In this document: one piece after another, positions 54,088 to 64,000 of the stretch
Layout: each line of letters starts with the position of its first letter
Numbering within the stretch: the stretch's first letter is position 1
Assembly: GCA_014529385.2 (NCBI GenBank)
Contig: CM043953.1
Location: 99,619,342-99,683,341, forward strand
Direction of reading: 5' to 3'
DNA: 64,000 bases
From: Adiantum capillus-veneris
Lineage: Eukaryota > Streptophyta > Polypodiopsida > Polypodiales > Pteridaceae
Translations under genes and position numbers: made by a program
The notes under the pieces: model-generated
What the model saw: the letters and a program-made list of their open reading frames with translations, nothing else
Databases searched by the model: none
What the model was told of the DNA's origin: nothing

Positions 54088-54782
54088 TGTAACAAAATAT
54101 GGCTATAACATTGATTGTAGCGGAATTAAAGTAACAACAATGAGCATTTCCTTAAGAGAATTATTAAATAGCATAAGGAGAGCACTTGATTAAAGGTAGC
54201 AAAATGAACATTATACCTAATTAGCTTGGCATGAACAATACTTGTAAAAGAGAGAGAAAGTAAGAGAAATTGACAACAGCTGAGGACCGGATTTACTTGG
54301 AGCCGGTCCCCTCTCCAAAAGGCTTTTGTAGTATAGATTCTCCCATGAAGAGAGACTTGGTACAATACATGCTTTGCATTCCTTGAGACTTTGTTGATGC
54401 AATGAAGATAGTAGACTTCATGCACCAAAGTTATGCACGCAACTACCTTGCAAAAACATTAACTTGTCCCGGGCCTCATTCCCAAGACCTCAAACACCTT
54501 CAAAGGTGGAGAGAGCTAGCAGGGAGTAAGGGAAGGGAATAGGAAGAAGAAGTAGCATACAAAAAAGAAGTAGTTTCCTCTCATATCGTTTCTCATAGAG
54601 CATAGCATACCATAGTAATGAAGATGAAGAAGATAGAAAGCAATGCTTTGAAGCATGACTTTTGGTTGGATTTGCATTCCATAGCCAAGAGAGGTCGGTG
54701 TAGGCTCTCTACTTCTCAAGCTTGAAGAATAAGATGACTTGTGTGCACACACAATGGGGGAGTGTGTGTGTGGCTTGTGGAG

Positions 54783-54825
<43 letters not shown>

Positions 54826-55683
54826 GATTTTGCTACACTACTCTTGCTTCAAGCCTATTGGCTCAAGCCTTGGGCTTGCCAATGAATGGGCAAGGGGTGT
54901 AGCATTTGGACAAGTGTTCTCCTTTCCCCATTTGAGAGAAAGATCTTAATTATTTTAATTGTAGCATTTGGACAAGTGTCCTCCTTTCTCCCTTTGAGAG
55001 AAAGTTCTTAATTATTTAATTGAATCTAAATTCTCATTGGGCCCTTTGGTGGATTGTCCAATAGAAATTTATGGATCTTAATTCTTATTGGTTCTTTTAA
55101 CGGGATTTTCTAAAATGTCTTAGCTTAATTTTATCAAGCTTAATTCTTATTGGTCAAGCCTATAGGCCATCGAATAGGATTTAAGCTTATGTGGGGCAAC
55201 TTGGCTAGGGGTTTGACATGTGGCCTTAATGCGTTAAGTGGAAAAAGTGAGGCATGACATGTGGCTTGACATGCGTTCTTAATACTTTGAGTGAAAAAGG
55301 TGAGGCCTGACATGTGGATTTATGTTGACTTGTGAAGCTATCTCAAGGTTGGGCATGGTTCCCACCTCAAGCACCTCAAAATTGGGCATGGTTCTCACCT
55401 AATGGTCCTAGGTGTAAGGTCTTTAGCACTACCTTTGGAGGTCTTAATGAAGCTTAACCTAAGGAAGGTCTTTTCAAGCTCCATTAGGTGCACATTGCTT
55501 TTTTGTAGATGAGTGGTAGACCATCTCCTTTTTGGACCATCTCTCCTCTTGGTCCCCTGTTGAGATAGGTCTAGCAGCACATGTTAATATTCTAACTCTT
55601 GTTCCCTTTTATCTCCCCATATTCAATGATCAATTTAATATGAGAAAATCATTTGGAATAGGTAGATATTAAATTTTATGACA
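54088..55683 (-). repeat. TE11 3' LTR
   Basis: 1596 bp. Contains (GA)n at 54788-54822 and a short duplication around 54895-54965 (GTAGCATTTGGACAAGTGT twice). Confidence 0.93.
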
Positions 55684-56029
55684 TTACCTCTCTCTTGAAA
55701 TCATAGTCGTCCTTGACTATGAGGTAGAGAAGGTAAATCCTAGTCATTAGTCTATGGTTTCCTAGCGGGTAAATGATACCTTTCTACCCTCCAACATCTT
55801 CCAAAATGGGACTAGTCCATTTGGTGCTTGAGAGACTCAACTGCCGCAAGCAGTTGAGTCTCAACTGCCACAAGCAGTTGAGTCTTAACTGCCACAAGCA
55901 TGTCTACTATTTCATCCATGTCATACTTCCCAAGTAGAGTGACAAGTTCTACTTGGTGTTTTGGAGATGTCATCGTCACAAACATGATTCTACGCATGCA
56001 TACTTCTTAACTTTTGTGCACAATAAAAG
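55684..56029 (-). promoter_or_regulatory. TE11 polypurine tract and 3' untranslated region
   Basis: Minus strand CAAGAGAGAGGTAA directly precedes the LTR. 55838-55900 carries two to three copies of CAGTTGAGTCTCAACTGCCA, each itself partly palindromic; TE8 has one such site at 34055-34075. Confidence 0.75.
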
Positions 56030-56505
56030 AAAGAGAGAGCGATAAGACAAAAACATTGTTTATTGAAAATGCAGTTGCATTGGCTTACTCTAATGTATCA
56101 TTGTAAGCATTGACAAAGTTCATACTATCCTTAAGCTGTGTTCCTTGCATCCACCTAGCATCTTCAAAAGGATAATTTTTGAACCTAATAAGATACCGTC
56201 AGATAATATTACCATGTCTTAGTACCTTGTCTTCATGTCGAAGGATGGATTTGGGTTGAAGTACCTCTTCTTGCTCCTCAATCTTGGGTGGGTCCTCAAT
56301 CATTGGTTCTCTTGGTGGCTCCCCTTTGTAAGGCTTAAGTAGGCTCACTGATGAAAAGCATTGTGTATGAGCCAATGATTGGGCAACTTTAGTTGATAGG
56401 TCATCTAGTTGATTGGTTTTAGGATTTGAAAAGGACCATAGTATCTTTTTGCTAGCTTAGCATAATACTTTTGATGGCCCATAGGATTTTTGCCCATTAT
56501 TTGCT
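56030..56505 (-). pseudogene. TE11 chromodomain and end of integrase
   Basis: In frame with one stop: EEQEEVLQPKSILRHEDKVL, then YLIRFKNYPFEDARWMQGTQ and NFVNAYNDTLE. This is the same domain as in TE8 (34228-34539). 56360-56505 corresponds to the integrase end (YGPFQ..KI region) but is too broken to read. Confidence 0.72.
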
Positions 56506-57327
56506 TCAATCGGGCCTTGGGAAACTTGAGTAGGACCCAATCATTTTCCTTGAAAGTGCCTTTTTGTGCTTGTTAGCAACATCTTTTTTCCTTTGTTGTG
56601 AAATGGATATAGCCTCCTTAATCTTTTGAAAAGAATATTGTAGGTCTCGGCTATACTCATCAGCAACGAAGATCTTCCCATGTACCTTAAGTAGCAAGGG
56701 ACTTTTAGGTCTTCCCTGAATGATTTCAAAGGGTGCCTTCCCTGTAGTAGTATGGATAGTGTTATTGTACGCATACTCTACCAGAGGTAGGTACTTCTCC
56801 CATTGTGAGTGTTGAACTACTTCAGTGACATACGTCTTGAGTAGATCTAGAATCATAAGGTTAGCTATCTCACTTTGGCCATCGGTTTGTGGGTGATAGG
56901 CCGAAGAGAAATTTATCCTTGTACCTAGATTCTCAAAGAGACCCTTCCAAAAATTATTGGCCATTTGAGGATCTCTATCTGACACTATGGATGTTGGGAA
57001 GCCATGGTGTTTGAAAATCTGTGATATGAAGAGGGTGACCATTTGATGTGCCTTAATAGTCTTTTTGACATGTATGAAATGTGCTTGTTTACTAAACCTG
57101 TTGACTATTTTCCATATTCCTGTATTCCCATGGGTAGACTTGGGTAGTCCAAAATAATTCCATGGATATACTCTCCCATGGTGAATTAGGAATTGGCAAT
57201 GGCTGGAGTAATCTAGGTTGCTTCCCTCTATCATATTTGGTCTTTTGGCATACCATGCATTTTGAAACATACTCTTGTATTTTCTATTTTCATGGTAGGC
57301 CAATAGAAATATGTTTCTACTCCTCAA
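56506..57327 (-). pseudogene. TE11 integrase core
   Basis: Frame of 273 codons. It begins in the zinc-binding part (FQNAWYAKRPNMIEGSN, where the usual VCQK-KFDR is replaced after a frameshift). The first catalytic Asp block is damaged (VYPWNYFGLPKSTHGNTGIW, with MDF lost). Asp in TSIVSDRDPQM and Glu in DGQSEIANLM are intact, followed by GKAPFEIIQGRPKSPLLLK. Expected role: cDNA integration. Confidence 0.86.
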
Positions 57328-57849
57328 AGAGTAGGTTGAATCCCTATGTGCCTCGCATAGGGACGAGCATGAGATTCAGACATTACTTTCTCATGAAGGG
57401 AGTTAGTAACACATAGCCTATTTCCATGGAGAAGATAACCATCCTGCAAGGTGAACGATTCTTCTTTCTTCCCTAAGGCAATGAATGACATTATATCCTT
57501 GAAATCAAGGTCAGTAGCATACTCATCTATCATAGAAGATAGATTATTGTGAGTTGCTATAGACACTACATTTACTTTTGGTTGTCGCAATAGTGCATCA
57601 GCCACTTGATTGTGCCTACCAGCAGTATGAAAATTAAATTGTAGAAGAAAATTTGCCCACCTCATTTGTTTGTTGGAAGCTTGGTTTGCGTCATGAAGTA
57701 CTTAAAACTTTGGTGATCCGTTTGTAGGATGAATGGAGTCCCCAAAAGATAATGATTCCATGTGTCAAGGGCATGTAGAACAACTAGTAGCTCCTTTTCG
57801 TATATGCCCAACACTTTCTCATTGGAATTGAGTCTTTGACTCTAGTATG
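57324..57849 (-). pseudogene. TE11 RNase H end and integrase zinc domain
   Basis: 57665-57324 reads FNFHTAGRHNQVADALLRQP (the last RNase H Asp in VADAL), then YLLHGNRLCVTNSLHEKVMS and ESHARPYARHIGI (first His of the integrase zinc domain). 57849-57666 has the earlier RNase H part in broken frames. Confidence 0.78.
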
Positions 57850-58778
57850 CTATGGCATGGCCTTCTTGAAGCAAAAGTGCTCCAAGGCAATCTCCACAAG
57901 CATCACATTGGACGTCCAATGGTTTTGAGAGATCTGGTAGCGTAAGCACAGGTTGAGAGGTAAGCCTCTCTTTGAGCTTCTCAAAGCATTTTTCTCTTTT
58001 GCAGTCCATGAATACTTAATGTTCTTCTTTGCTAAGTCATGTAATGGTCCTGCCATTTGTGAGAAATTTTCTATGAAGCGTCTATAGTATGCACACATAC
58101 CAATAAAGCTTTGTAGCTCATGTAGATTCCTTGGGTTAGGCCATGCTTTTATTACCTCTAACTTTGATGGATCCATACGGATACCATCCTGAGAGATAAT
58201 GTGACCTAAGTATTGAATCTCCTGAAGGAAAAATTCACTCTTCTTTTGATTAATGAAAAGTTTATTCCCCCTCAAATCTTGAAAGATAACCTGCAGATGT
58301 TGCTTATGCTCCTCAAGAGAATTGGAGTAGATGATGATATCATCAAAGAATACTCCAGTGAACTTGTGGTACGGCCTACAAATTTTCTCCATTAGGCGGT
58401 TAAATGTGGCCAAAGCATTTGTCAAGCCAAAAAGGATGACAAGATATTCATAAAGACCAAATGTTGTACAAAATGTGGTCTTTACTATATCTTCATTGAC
58501 TATTCTTATTTGATGGTAGCCACTTTTAAGGTCAATCCTACTAAAGTAGGTAGAGCATTGTAGCTTATCAAACAGATCTTCTACCCGCGGTATGAGAAAT
58601 TTGTTCTTGATAGTAATCTGATTTAGTGCTCTATAGTCAACACATGTACGGTATGTGCCGTCTTTCTTTGCACTAATAGGATGGGTGAAAAAAAGGGAGA
58701 GGAACTAGGGCTCACCATCCCCTCATCCACAAGTTCATGTACTTGCCTCTTAACCTCCTCTTGTTGAGCTTGGGAAAC
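57850..58778 (-). pseudogene. TE11 reverse transcriptase
   Basis: 58778-58426 contains the fingers and palm start in broken frames, including an RT motif A region near 58530 and KFLIPRVEDLFDKL-like sequence near 58590. 58425-57850 is one frame: TNALATFNRLMEKICRPYH, VFFDDIIIYSNSLEEH (motif C, FFDD), KKSEFFLQEIQYLGHIISQD, SFIGMCAYYRRFIENFS and the start of RNase H (SNVMLVEIALEHFCFKKA). Copies element RNA into DNA. Confidence 0.88.
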
Positions 58779-59411
58779 TCAATAAGGAGGTTTATTAGGT
58801 AGTGAGCTCCCAGGTAGAAGCTCTATTTTATGGTCATCATTCCCTCGTTTTGGAGGTAACTCTCCAAGGATGTCATCGATAAAAACATCTTGGAATCCAT
58901 TTAGGAAATTAGACAAGTCTAATTCCTCTTGATTCCTACAATTTCCATTGGATAAAACATTAGGATCATTTATGGACTCTTTAACAAAAATCATGTACGC
59001 GGAAACTGAGCTTTTCATTGACTTATCAAAAGCAAGTGAATTTACAAGAGGTATAGTACGACCCGACTCATTAGCATCTATATACATGTTCTTTTCCTTG
59101 TACGTGAAATACATTATCCTTTCATGGAACTTCATATTGGCAGCCATGTGGTTGAACCATGGTGCCCCTAGGATAACATCCTCATGTTGGAGAGGGGAGA
59201 TGAAAAAGTCCTCCTTGTCGATGTAGCTTTGAACATGAAGCCTCAATTTCCCAATCAAGGGAGTAACGGAGGCTTGTTGTCCCTTGAAATCTCCATCGAC
59301 ACTTGTCGTATCTCCCATCTCAAAAGCTTGTATGCCCAGCTTAGTGGTGGCCAGTTCCTTTGATATGAAGTTTCCAAGGTCAAAAAGGATAAAGGCATCA
59401 TGCTCCCTCAC
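58779..59411 (-). pseudogene. TE11 aspartic protease and RT start
   Basis: Frame of 210 codons. The active-site block is FILFDLGNFISKELA (Asp-Leu-Gly-Asn where D[ST]GA is usual) and the second block is FFISPLQHEDVILGAPWF. The frame continues through the linker to the RT entry sequence KIELLPGSSLPNKPPY. The altered active site suggests decay. Protease and RT start share one frame, as in gypsy polyproteins. Confidence 0.84.
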
Positions 59412-60852
59412 CTTTCCCCAAGCATAGGAAAGGCATGATCCTTTGGAATGAGTATCCTATTTTGGAGCTTTGACCATGGAAGCTCTAGGAGTCTCATTTC
59501 GTGAATTTCTTTTGGGACAAGAACGATAGCCATGTCCTTGCTCTCCACACTTGAAACATTTATGGTCTTTGCAAAAAGCATCTAACTCTTCATGAGAGAG
59601 TTCATTTTTACCTTTGTAAACTCCTTTCTCCTTGGTCTTATTGTTGTTGTTGTTGCTAGAATTGCCTTGGGAAGGATTTTGAGCATTGTTCTTCCCTCTA
59701 GATTCATTTTGGTCTTTAGTTTCCATGGGCTTAAAATTCCATTTAGCCCCTTGTTGGAAATTGATTCGTGAAGCAACCATAGTATGGTGAATCACTTGAG
59801 TGATGGTCCTAGACCTTTGAGAGTTAACATACTTGGCCATATCTTCAGGTAGTCCCGCACAAAATTGTTGCTTTTGTTCGGCAAAGCCTATCTTTTGGTA
59901 GGCGGTAGCTTTGAGATGTAAATCCCAAATTTGTCCACATACTTGTGGATAGACTCATTGGGAGCTAACTTCAAACTTTGCCATTCGGTAAGCACTTTAT
60001 CTTTGGCGTCGCTTGCAAAAAATTACTTCATTATGGAAACTCGTAGAGTTTTCCATGTCTTGGGAGCTTTGCCATTACCTCGTAGACTAGCCCACCATTG
60101 TCGGGCACACTTTTGAAAATGCATAGCTACATGACGTTGCTTGGAGGACTCTGTGAAGCCCTCATCTCCAAAGGCTGCATCAAATTGTTAGATGAAGGCA
60201 CAAACTTTGTTTGTAGCACCAAAGGTGCCATCGTAGGTGAGAAAAGAGATGCTCTTTCCTCCCTCCTTGAACTTCTTAAGCTTGTAGGACCTTTTCCAAG
60301 CATCATAAGATTTGCGATGTCATCTCTTATTGTATTCTCTAGGAGAAGAACCACTGCTTTCATTGAAAGAGGAGGAAGATGATGAAGATGGAGAAGAGGG
60401 TGACCTCTTTCTTGTATTTTTCTTCTTATGATTCCTCTCTTCCCTCTCAGAATGATGAGGAGAAGGATTATATAATGATATTTTTCTCTTGGGAGGTGTT
60501 GGGGATCGTCGAGACCGCCATCTTTGTGGGGCCACATCCTTCAAAGAATTTGGAGATTCACTCCTTTCTCTTCCATAGGGTTCCTCCTCTTCTCTTACCG
60601 GAGATTCTTCTTTGGGAAGTCTCTACAAGAGGCTTCCGGAGCTCTCTCTCCGCTTGAGGAGTTTGGAAAATCCCATGAGTGCAAAGTTGTTGGTTAACTT
60701 TAGCTTGCAAGGCAGGGTTGCCCATAGCTTGTTGCAACCTAGTAACAAGATAGTTCACAAACATGAGGGCATCATTACTAGCTTCATCTTCAAAATCAAA
60801 GTTTTCAAGACTCAATATTCATTCTAATCTCTTTATTATTGTCAACCATGCT
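59412..60852 (-). pseudogene. TE11 gag with CCHC zinc knuckle
   Basis: Probable ATG at 60852 (MVDNNKEIRMNIES). A small frameshift or stop leads to SLENFDFEDEASNDALMFVN and LVTRLQQAMGNPALQAKVNQ. A Ser/Arg-rich middle (SSSSSSSFNESSGSS near 60370) is followed by the broken gag core near 60250-59900. 59840-59457 is an Asn/Lys-rich end with CFKCGEQGHGYRSC (CX2CX4HX4C). Forms the particle and binds RNA. Several frameshifts. Confidence 0.82.
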
Positions 60853-61241
60853 AGCTAAATTTATATTTATGCTACTTTGTGCTTTGGCAACTCAAAAATT
60901 CAGTTGCTACTCTTCTTTACTTTTGAAAATTAGCTCTCAAGCAGCCACACCCATGGTTTAGAGACTCTTGATTGCAAAGAGTAGTGGAGAGGGTCTAACA
61001 TTGATTGGTTGATTATGGTTTCTGCTGAGCTTGCTAGTAGCTCAATAATGGTTAAGCCAAAGGAAAGCCCCAAAAGACTCCATTATTAATTCTATAGTTC
61101 CCTATGGTGTACCTCAAACTAAGTTCTTTTCAACCAGGATAATAGATCCATGACCCACTTACCCTCTTGCAATGAACAGGTCCAACCTTTCATGGACAAC
61201 TTAAGGACCTCTCTTCTTAAGCAAGAAAAGAGAAACCAATA
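60853..61241 (-). other. TE11 5' untranslated region
   Basis: Non-coding, homologous to 35611-36006 of TE8. Confidence 0.65.
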
Positions 61242-61253
61242 GCTCTGATACCA
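61242..61253 (-). promoter_or_regulatory. TE11 primer binding site (initiator tRNA-Met)
   Basis: TGGTATCAGAGC on the minus strand, one base from the 5' LTR. Confidence 0.93.
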
Positions 61254-61254
61254 A

Positions 61255-61938
61255 TGTAACGAAATATGGCTATACCATTGATTGTAGTGGAATTAAAGTA
61301 ACAATAGTGAGCATTTCCTTAAGAGAATTCTTAAATAGCATAAGGAGAGCACTTGATAAAAGGTAGCAAAATAAACATTATACCTAATTAGCTTGGCATG
61401 AACAATACTTGTAAAAGAGAGAGAAAGTTAGAGAAATTGACAACAGTTGAGGACCGGATTTACTTGGAGCCGGTCCCCCCTTCAAAAGGCTTTTGTATTA
61501 TAGATTCTCCCATGAAGAGAGACTTGGTACAATACATGCTTTGTGTTACTTGAGACCTTTGATGCAATGAAGATGTTAAACTTCATGCACCAAAGTTATG
61601 CCTGTAACTACCTTGCAAAAACATTAACTTGTCCCCGGTCTCAATCCCAAGATCTCAAACACCTTCAAAGGTGGATAGAGCTAGCAGGGAGTGAGGGAAG
61701 GGAATAGGAAGAAGAAGTAGCATACAAGAGAGAATTAGTTTCCTCTCATATCATTACTTATAGATCATAGAATAGCATAGTAATGAAGGTGAAGAAGATG
61801 GCAAGCATTGCTTTGAAGCATAACTCTTGGTTGGATTTGCATTCCATAGCCAAGAGGTGTTGGTGTAGGCTCTCTACTTCTCAATATTGGACAAGGAGAT
61901 GACTTGTGTGCACGACACAAAATGGGAGGCTTGTGGAG

Positions 61939-61992
<54 letters not shown>

Positions 61993-62772
61993 ATTTTTCT
62001 ATTTTACTCTTGCTTCAAGCCTATTGGATCAAGCCTTGGGCTAGCCAATGAATGACTCTAGTCATAACAAGCAAGGGGTGTAGCATTTGGACAAGTGTTC
62101 TCCTTTCCCCCTTTGAGAGAAAGATCTTAATTATTTAATTGTAGCATTTGGACAAGTGTCCTCCTTTCTCCCTTTGAGAGAAAGATCTTAATATTTAATT
62201 GAATTTAAATTCTCATTGGACCCTTTGTTGGACTGTCCAATACAAATTTAGGGGTTTTAGTTCTTTTTGGTTCTTTTAATGGGCTTTTCTAAAATGTCTA
62301 AGCTTAATTTTAGCAAGCTTGATTCTCATTGGTTAAGCCTATAGGCCAATGTGGCTTCACATTTGTTCTTAATACTGTGAGTGAAAAAGGTGAGTCTTGA
62401 CATGTGGATTTATGTTGTCTTGTGAAGCTATCTCAAGGTTGGGCATGGTTCCCACCTAAAGCACCTCAAGCACCTCAAAATTGGGCATGGTTCCCACCTA
62501 ATGGTATTAGGTCTAAGGTCTTTAGCACTAACCTTTGGAGGTCTTAATGAAGCTTAATCTAAGGAAGGTATTCTCAAGCTCCATTAGGTGCACATTGCTC
62601 TTTGGTAGACCATATCCTTTTTGGACCATCTCTCCTTTCGGTCCCTTGTTGAGATAGGTCTAGCAGCACATGTTAATATTCTAACTCTTGTTACCTTTTA
62701 TCTCCCCATATTAAATGTTCAATTTAACTTGAGAAAATCATTTGGGATAGGTAGTTATTAAATGTTATGACA
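61255..62772 (-). repeat. TE11 5' LTR
   Basis: 1518 bp; (GA)n at 61943-61988. Differs from the 3' LTR by several small deletions, including about 80 bases near 62350. Confidence 0.92.
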
Positions 62773-63460
62773 TAGAGCATTTCTCGGTTCTTCGCCTTTT
62801 CAAATTTGGAGGTTAAAAGTTTATAAGATTTGGGTCATGCTAACACCTTAGTCTGGCAAAGCCACCCATCCGGTCAATAGTGAATTTGTGCATCAAGAGT
62901 GAGTGTAAAGTCAAAATTTGGCTTTTAGACTTGAACATTGAGCTTGAGGTCAAATCAGTTTTCCATGTAGGGAGAAAATTGGTAAATATACTCTTGACGG
63001 AGGATAGAATACCTTGGAACCAACTTCAAGTAATGCAAACCCCGTTGCTTTTGAAACTTGCCGGGCCCTCCAACCAAACTGACGCAAACTGAAAAAAAGA
63101 ATAGTTGGCACCGCATCATCGTCAATTGTACCAAACTTCGGCAAGCCGTATTGAGTTGACCAAGCATCCGATTGAAAATTTGTCACTCCTTGTCAACTCC
63201 ATACATCACAATCTACCTTTTCAATCCTTGGAAAGCTTCAAAAACCACTTGATGGCACATTTCCCAATGCAGTCAAACTAGCTCAGAACCGACCCTTGCT
63301 AAAACTTCAAAACCGTGTTTCTTGGCAATCGCGACTCCAATTGTCGATCTAAAAAGATTGAAATGCTCCACTCTTTAATCACTTTTGTCATACCCTTCAT
63401 GATCTCCCTTGCCAAACTTGCACTTCATACCTGCTTCATTGCCCAAGCCTGCACCTACTA
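62773..63460. repeat. Repeat D, copy 2, right part
   Basis: 63030-63460 matches 52975-53383 in the same order and orientation. 62779-63030 has no counterpart in copy 1. Confidence 0.75.
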
Positions 63461-63499
63461 GATCATACATACCTACTTTTGCCCTCTTCTATGGTTCAC

Positions 63500-64000
63500 A
63501 CACCTTACATGCACCATCGTCTTGAAATTTTGCAATCAACGACAAACAAACCATTTGCAAAACATGCAACTGATGGGCACACAATCTGATTGCATGATAT
63601 GCTCGATAAGTGCAAAGCCAGGAAGCTTTGGGTTGCTTTCATTGTCTACAAGACAAAGGCTTCCCTTCAAATGCAATTGATCAAAAACTAGTCTTGCTTG
63701 GTTGGTTTTGGCATTGACAAAGAAGACAGTGTAAGAGTATAAATAAAGAATTGAGATACAATTGAAAGGACATAAAGAGGAAGACTGTATGAAAAAGACA
63801 TCAAGCTTAAAGAGGATACTGTAACAAAGAGCGTGTATATATAGGGCATTTGGTAATGTACTTAGCTAAAAGCAAATGTTACCTAGTATCAAAATTAAAA
63901 GGCATACAATTTGAAGAGGAGGTAGGAGAGAACAGAAAGTTAATTAAACTACACAAAGTAATGATGAGTTTACAATGTTAATGATAATAAATGTAAAGGA
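63500..64000. repeat. Repeat C, copy 3, runs off the window
   Basis: From about 63520 it matches 26190-26500 (ACTTAGCTAAAAGCAAATGT and flanks) with an insertion of about 190 bases. No coding signal. Confidence 0.72.

Larger units (their letters stand above)
54088..62772 (-). mobile_element. TE11: near full-length Ty3/gypsy chromovirus
   Basis: LTRs 54088-55683 and 61255-62772, tRNA-Met primer site, polypurine tract identical to that of TE8, and all domains from gag to chromodomain in order on the minus strand. Many frameshifts and stops. Its structure gives the probable parent type for the deletion derivative TE8. It inserted into copy 2 of repeat D. Confidence 0.93.

Overview
The window looks like intergenic nuclear DNA from a large, repeat-rich plant genome. 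Almost everything recognisable is a retrotransposon of a plant type: Ty3/gypsy chromoviruses with a C-terminal chromodomain, a Tat/Athila-like element with a tRNA-Asp type primer site, a Ty1/copia element, an L1 LINE with a DUF4283-like and CCHC ORF1, and a second LINE type. Very long (TC)n, (GA)n and (GT)n tracts are frequent. The species cannot be named from the sequence; a fern, lycophyte or gymnosperm would fit as well as a large angiosperm genome. I find no intact host gene, no tRNA or rRNA gene, no CRISPR array and no bacterial features.

Layout. TE1 (before 1 to 12366, minus) is a chromovirus with LTRs of about 1.4 kb; it is split by TE2 (3619-7929, plus), a gypsy element with a perfect 5-bp target duplication that has lost protease, reverse transcriptase (RT) and RNase H. 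LINE-A (12367-15311, minus; ORF1 and endonuclease, RT lost) carries a solo LTR (14473-15135) in its 5' repeat block. LINE-B (15940-17824, plus; 5'-truncated RT to C-terminus) sits between two (TC)n tracts. TE5 (18434-22481, plus) is a short LTR element with no pol but a long gag-like frame of unknown function. 22.9-25.5 kb holds gypsy gag and LTR debris in both orientations. 26.6-27.6 kb (minus) holds a decayed gene with a 78-bp intron and a GIY-YIG nuclease signature. 27.85-32.3 kb (minus) is a decayed L1 LINE. TE8 (32302-37632, minus) is a chromovirus with its gag start fused to integrase. TE9 (38681-52647, minus) is a gag-protease element without RT, into which the copia element TE10 (40098-45278, plus; LTRs 279 bp, perfect TSD) inserted. 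TE11 (54088-62772, minus) is a near full-length but broken chromovirus related to TE8. TE9 and TE11 lie in two adjacent copies of an unclassified repeat (repeat D), and three copies of another (repeat C) occur at 26.0, 37.6 and 63.5 kb.

How the parts relate. Every element carries stops, frameshifts or deletions, so none looks autonomous now. TE1, TE10 and TE11 kept most domains of a mobile element; TE2, TE5, TE8 and TE9 look like derivatives that would need enzymes supplied by others. The points most worth following are the GIY-YIG pseudogene, the LINE type that is bounded by (TC)n tracts and whose C-terminus carries a PCNA-binding-like motif, the unknown frame of TE5, the extra ORF and four zinc knuckles of TE9, and one short box conserved in at least four otherwise different LTRs.
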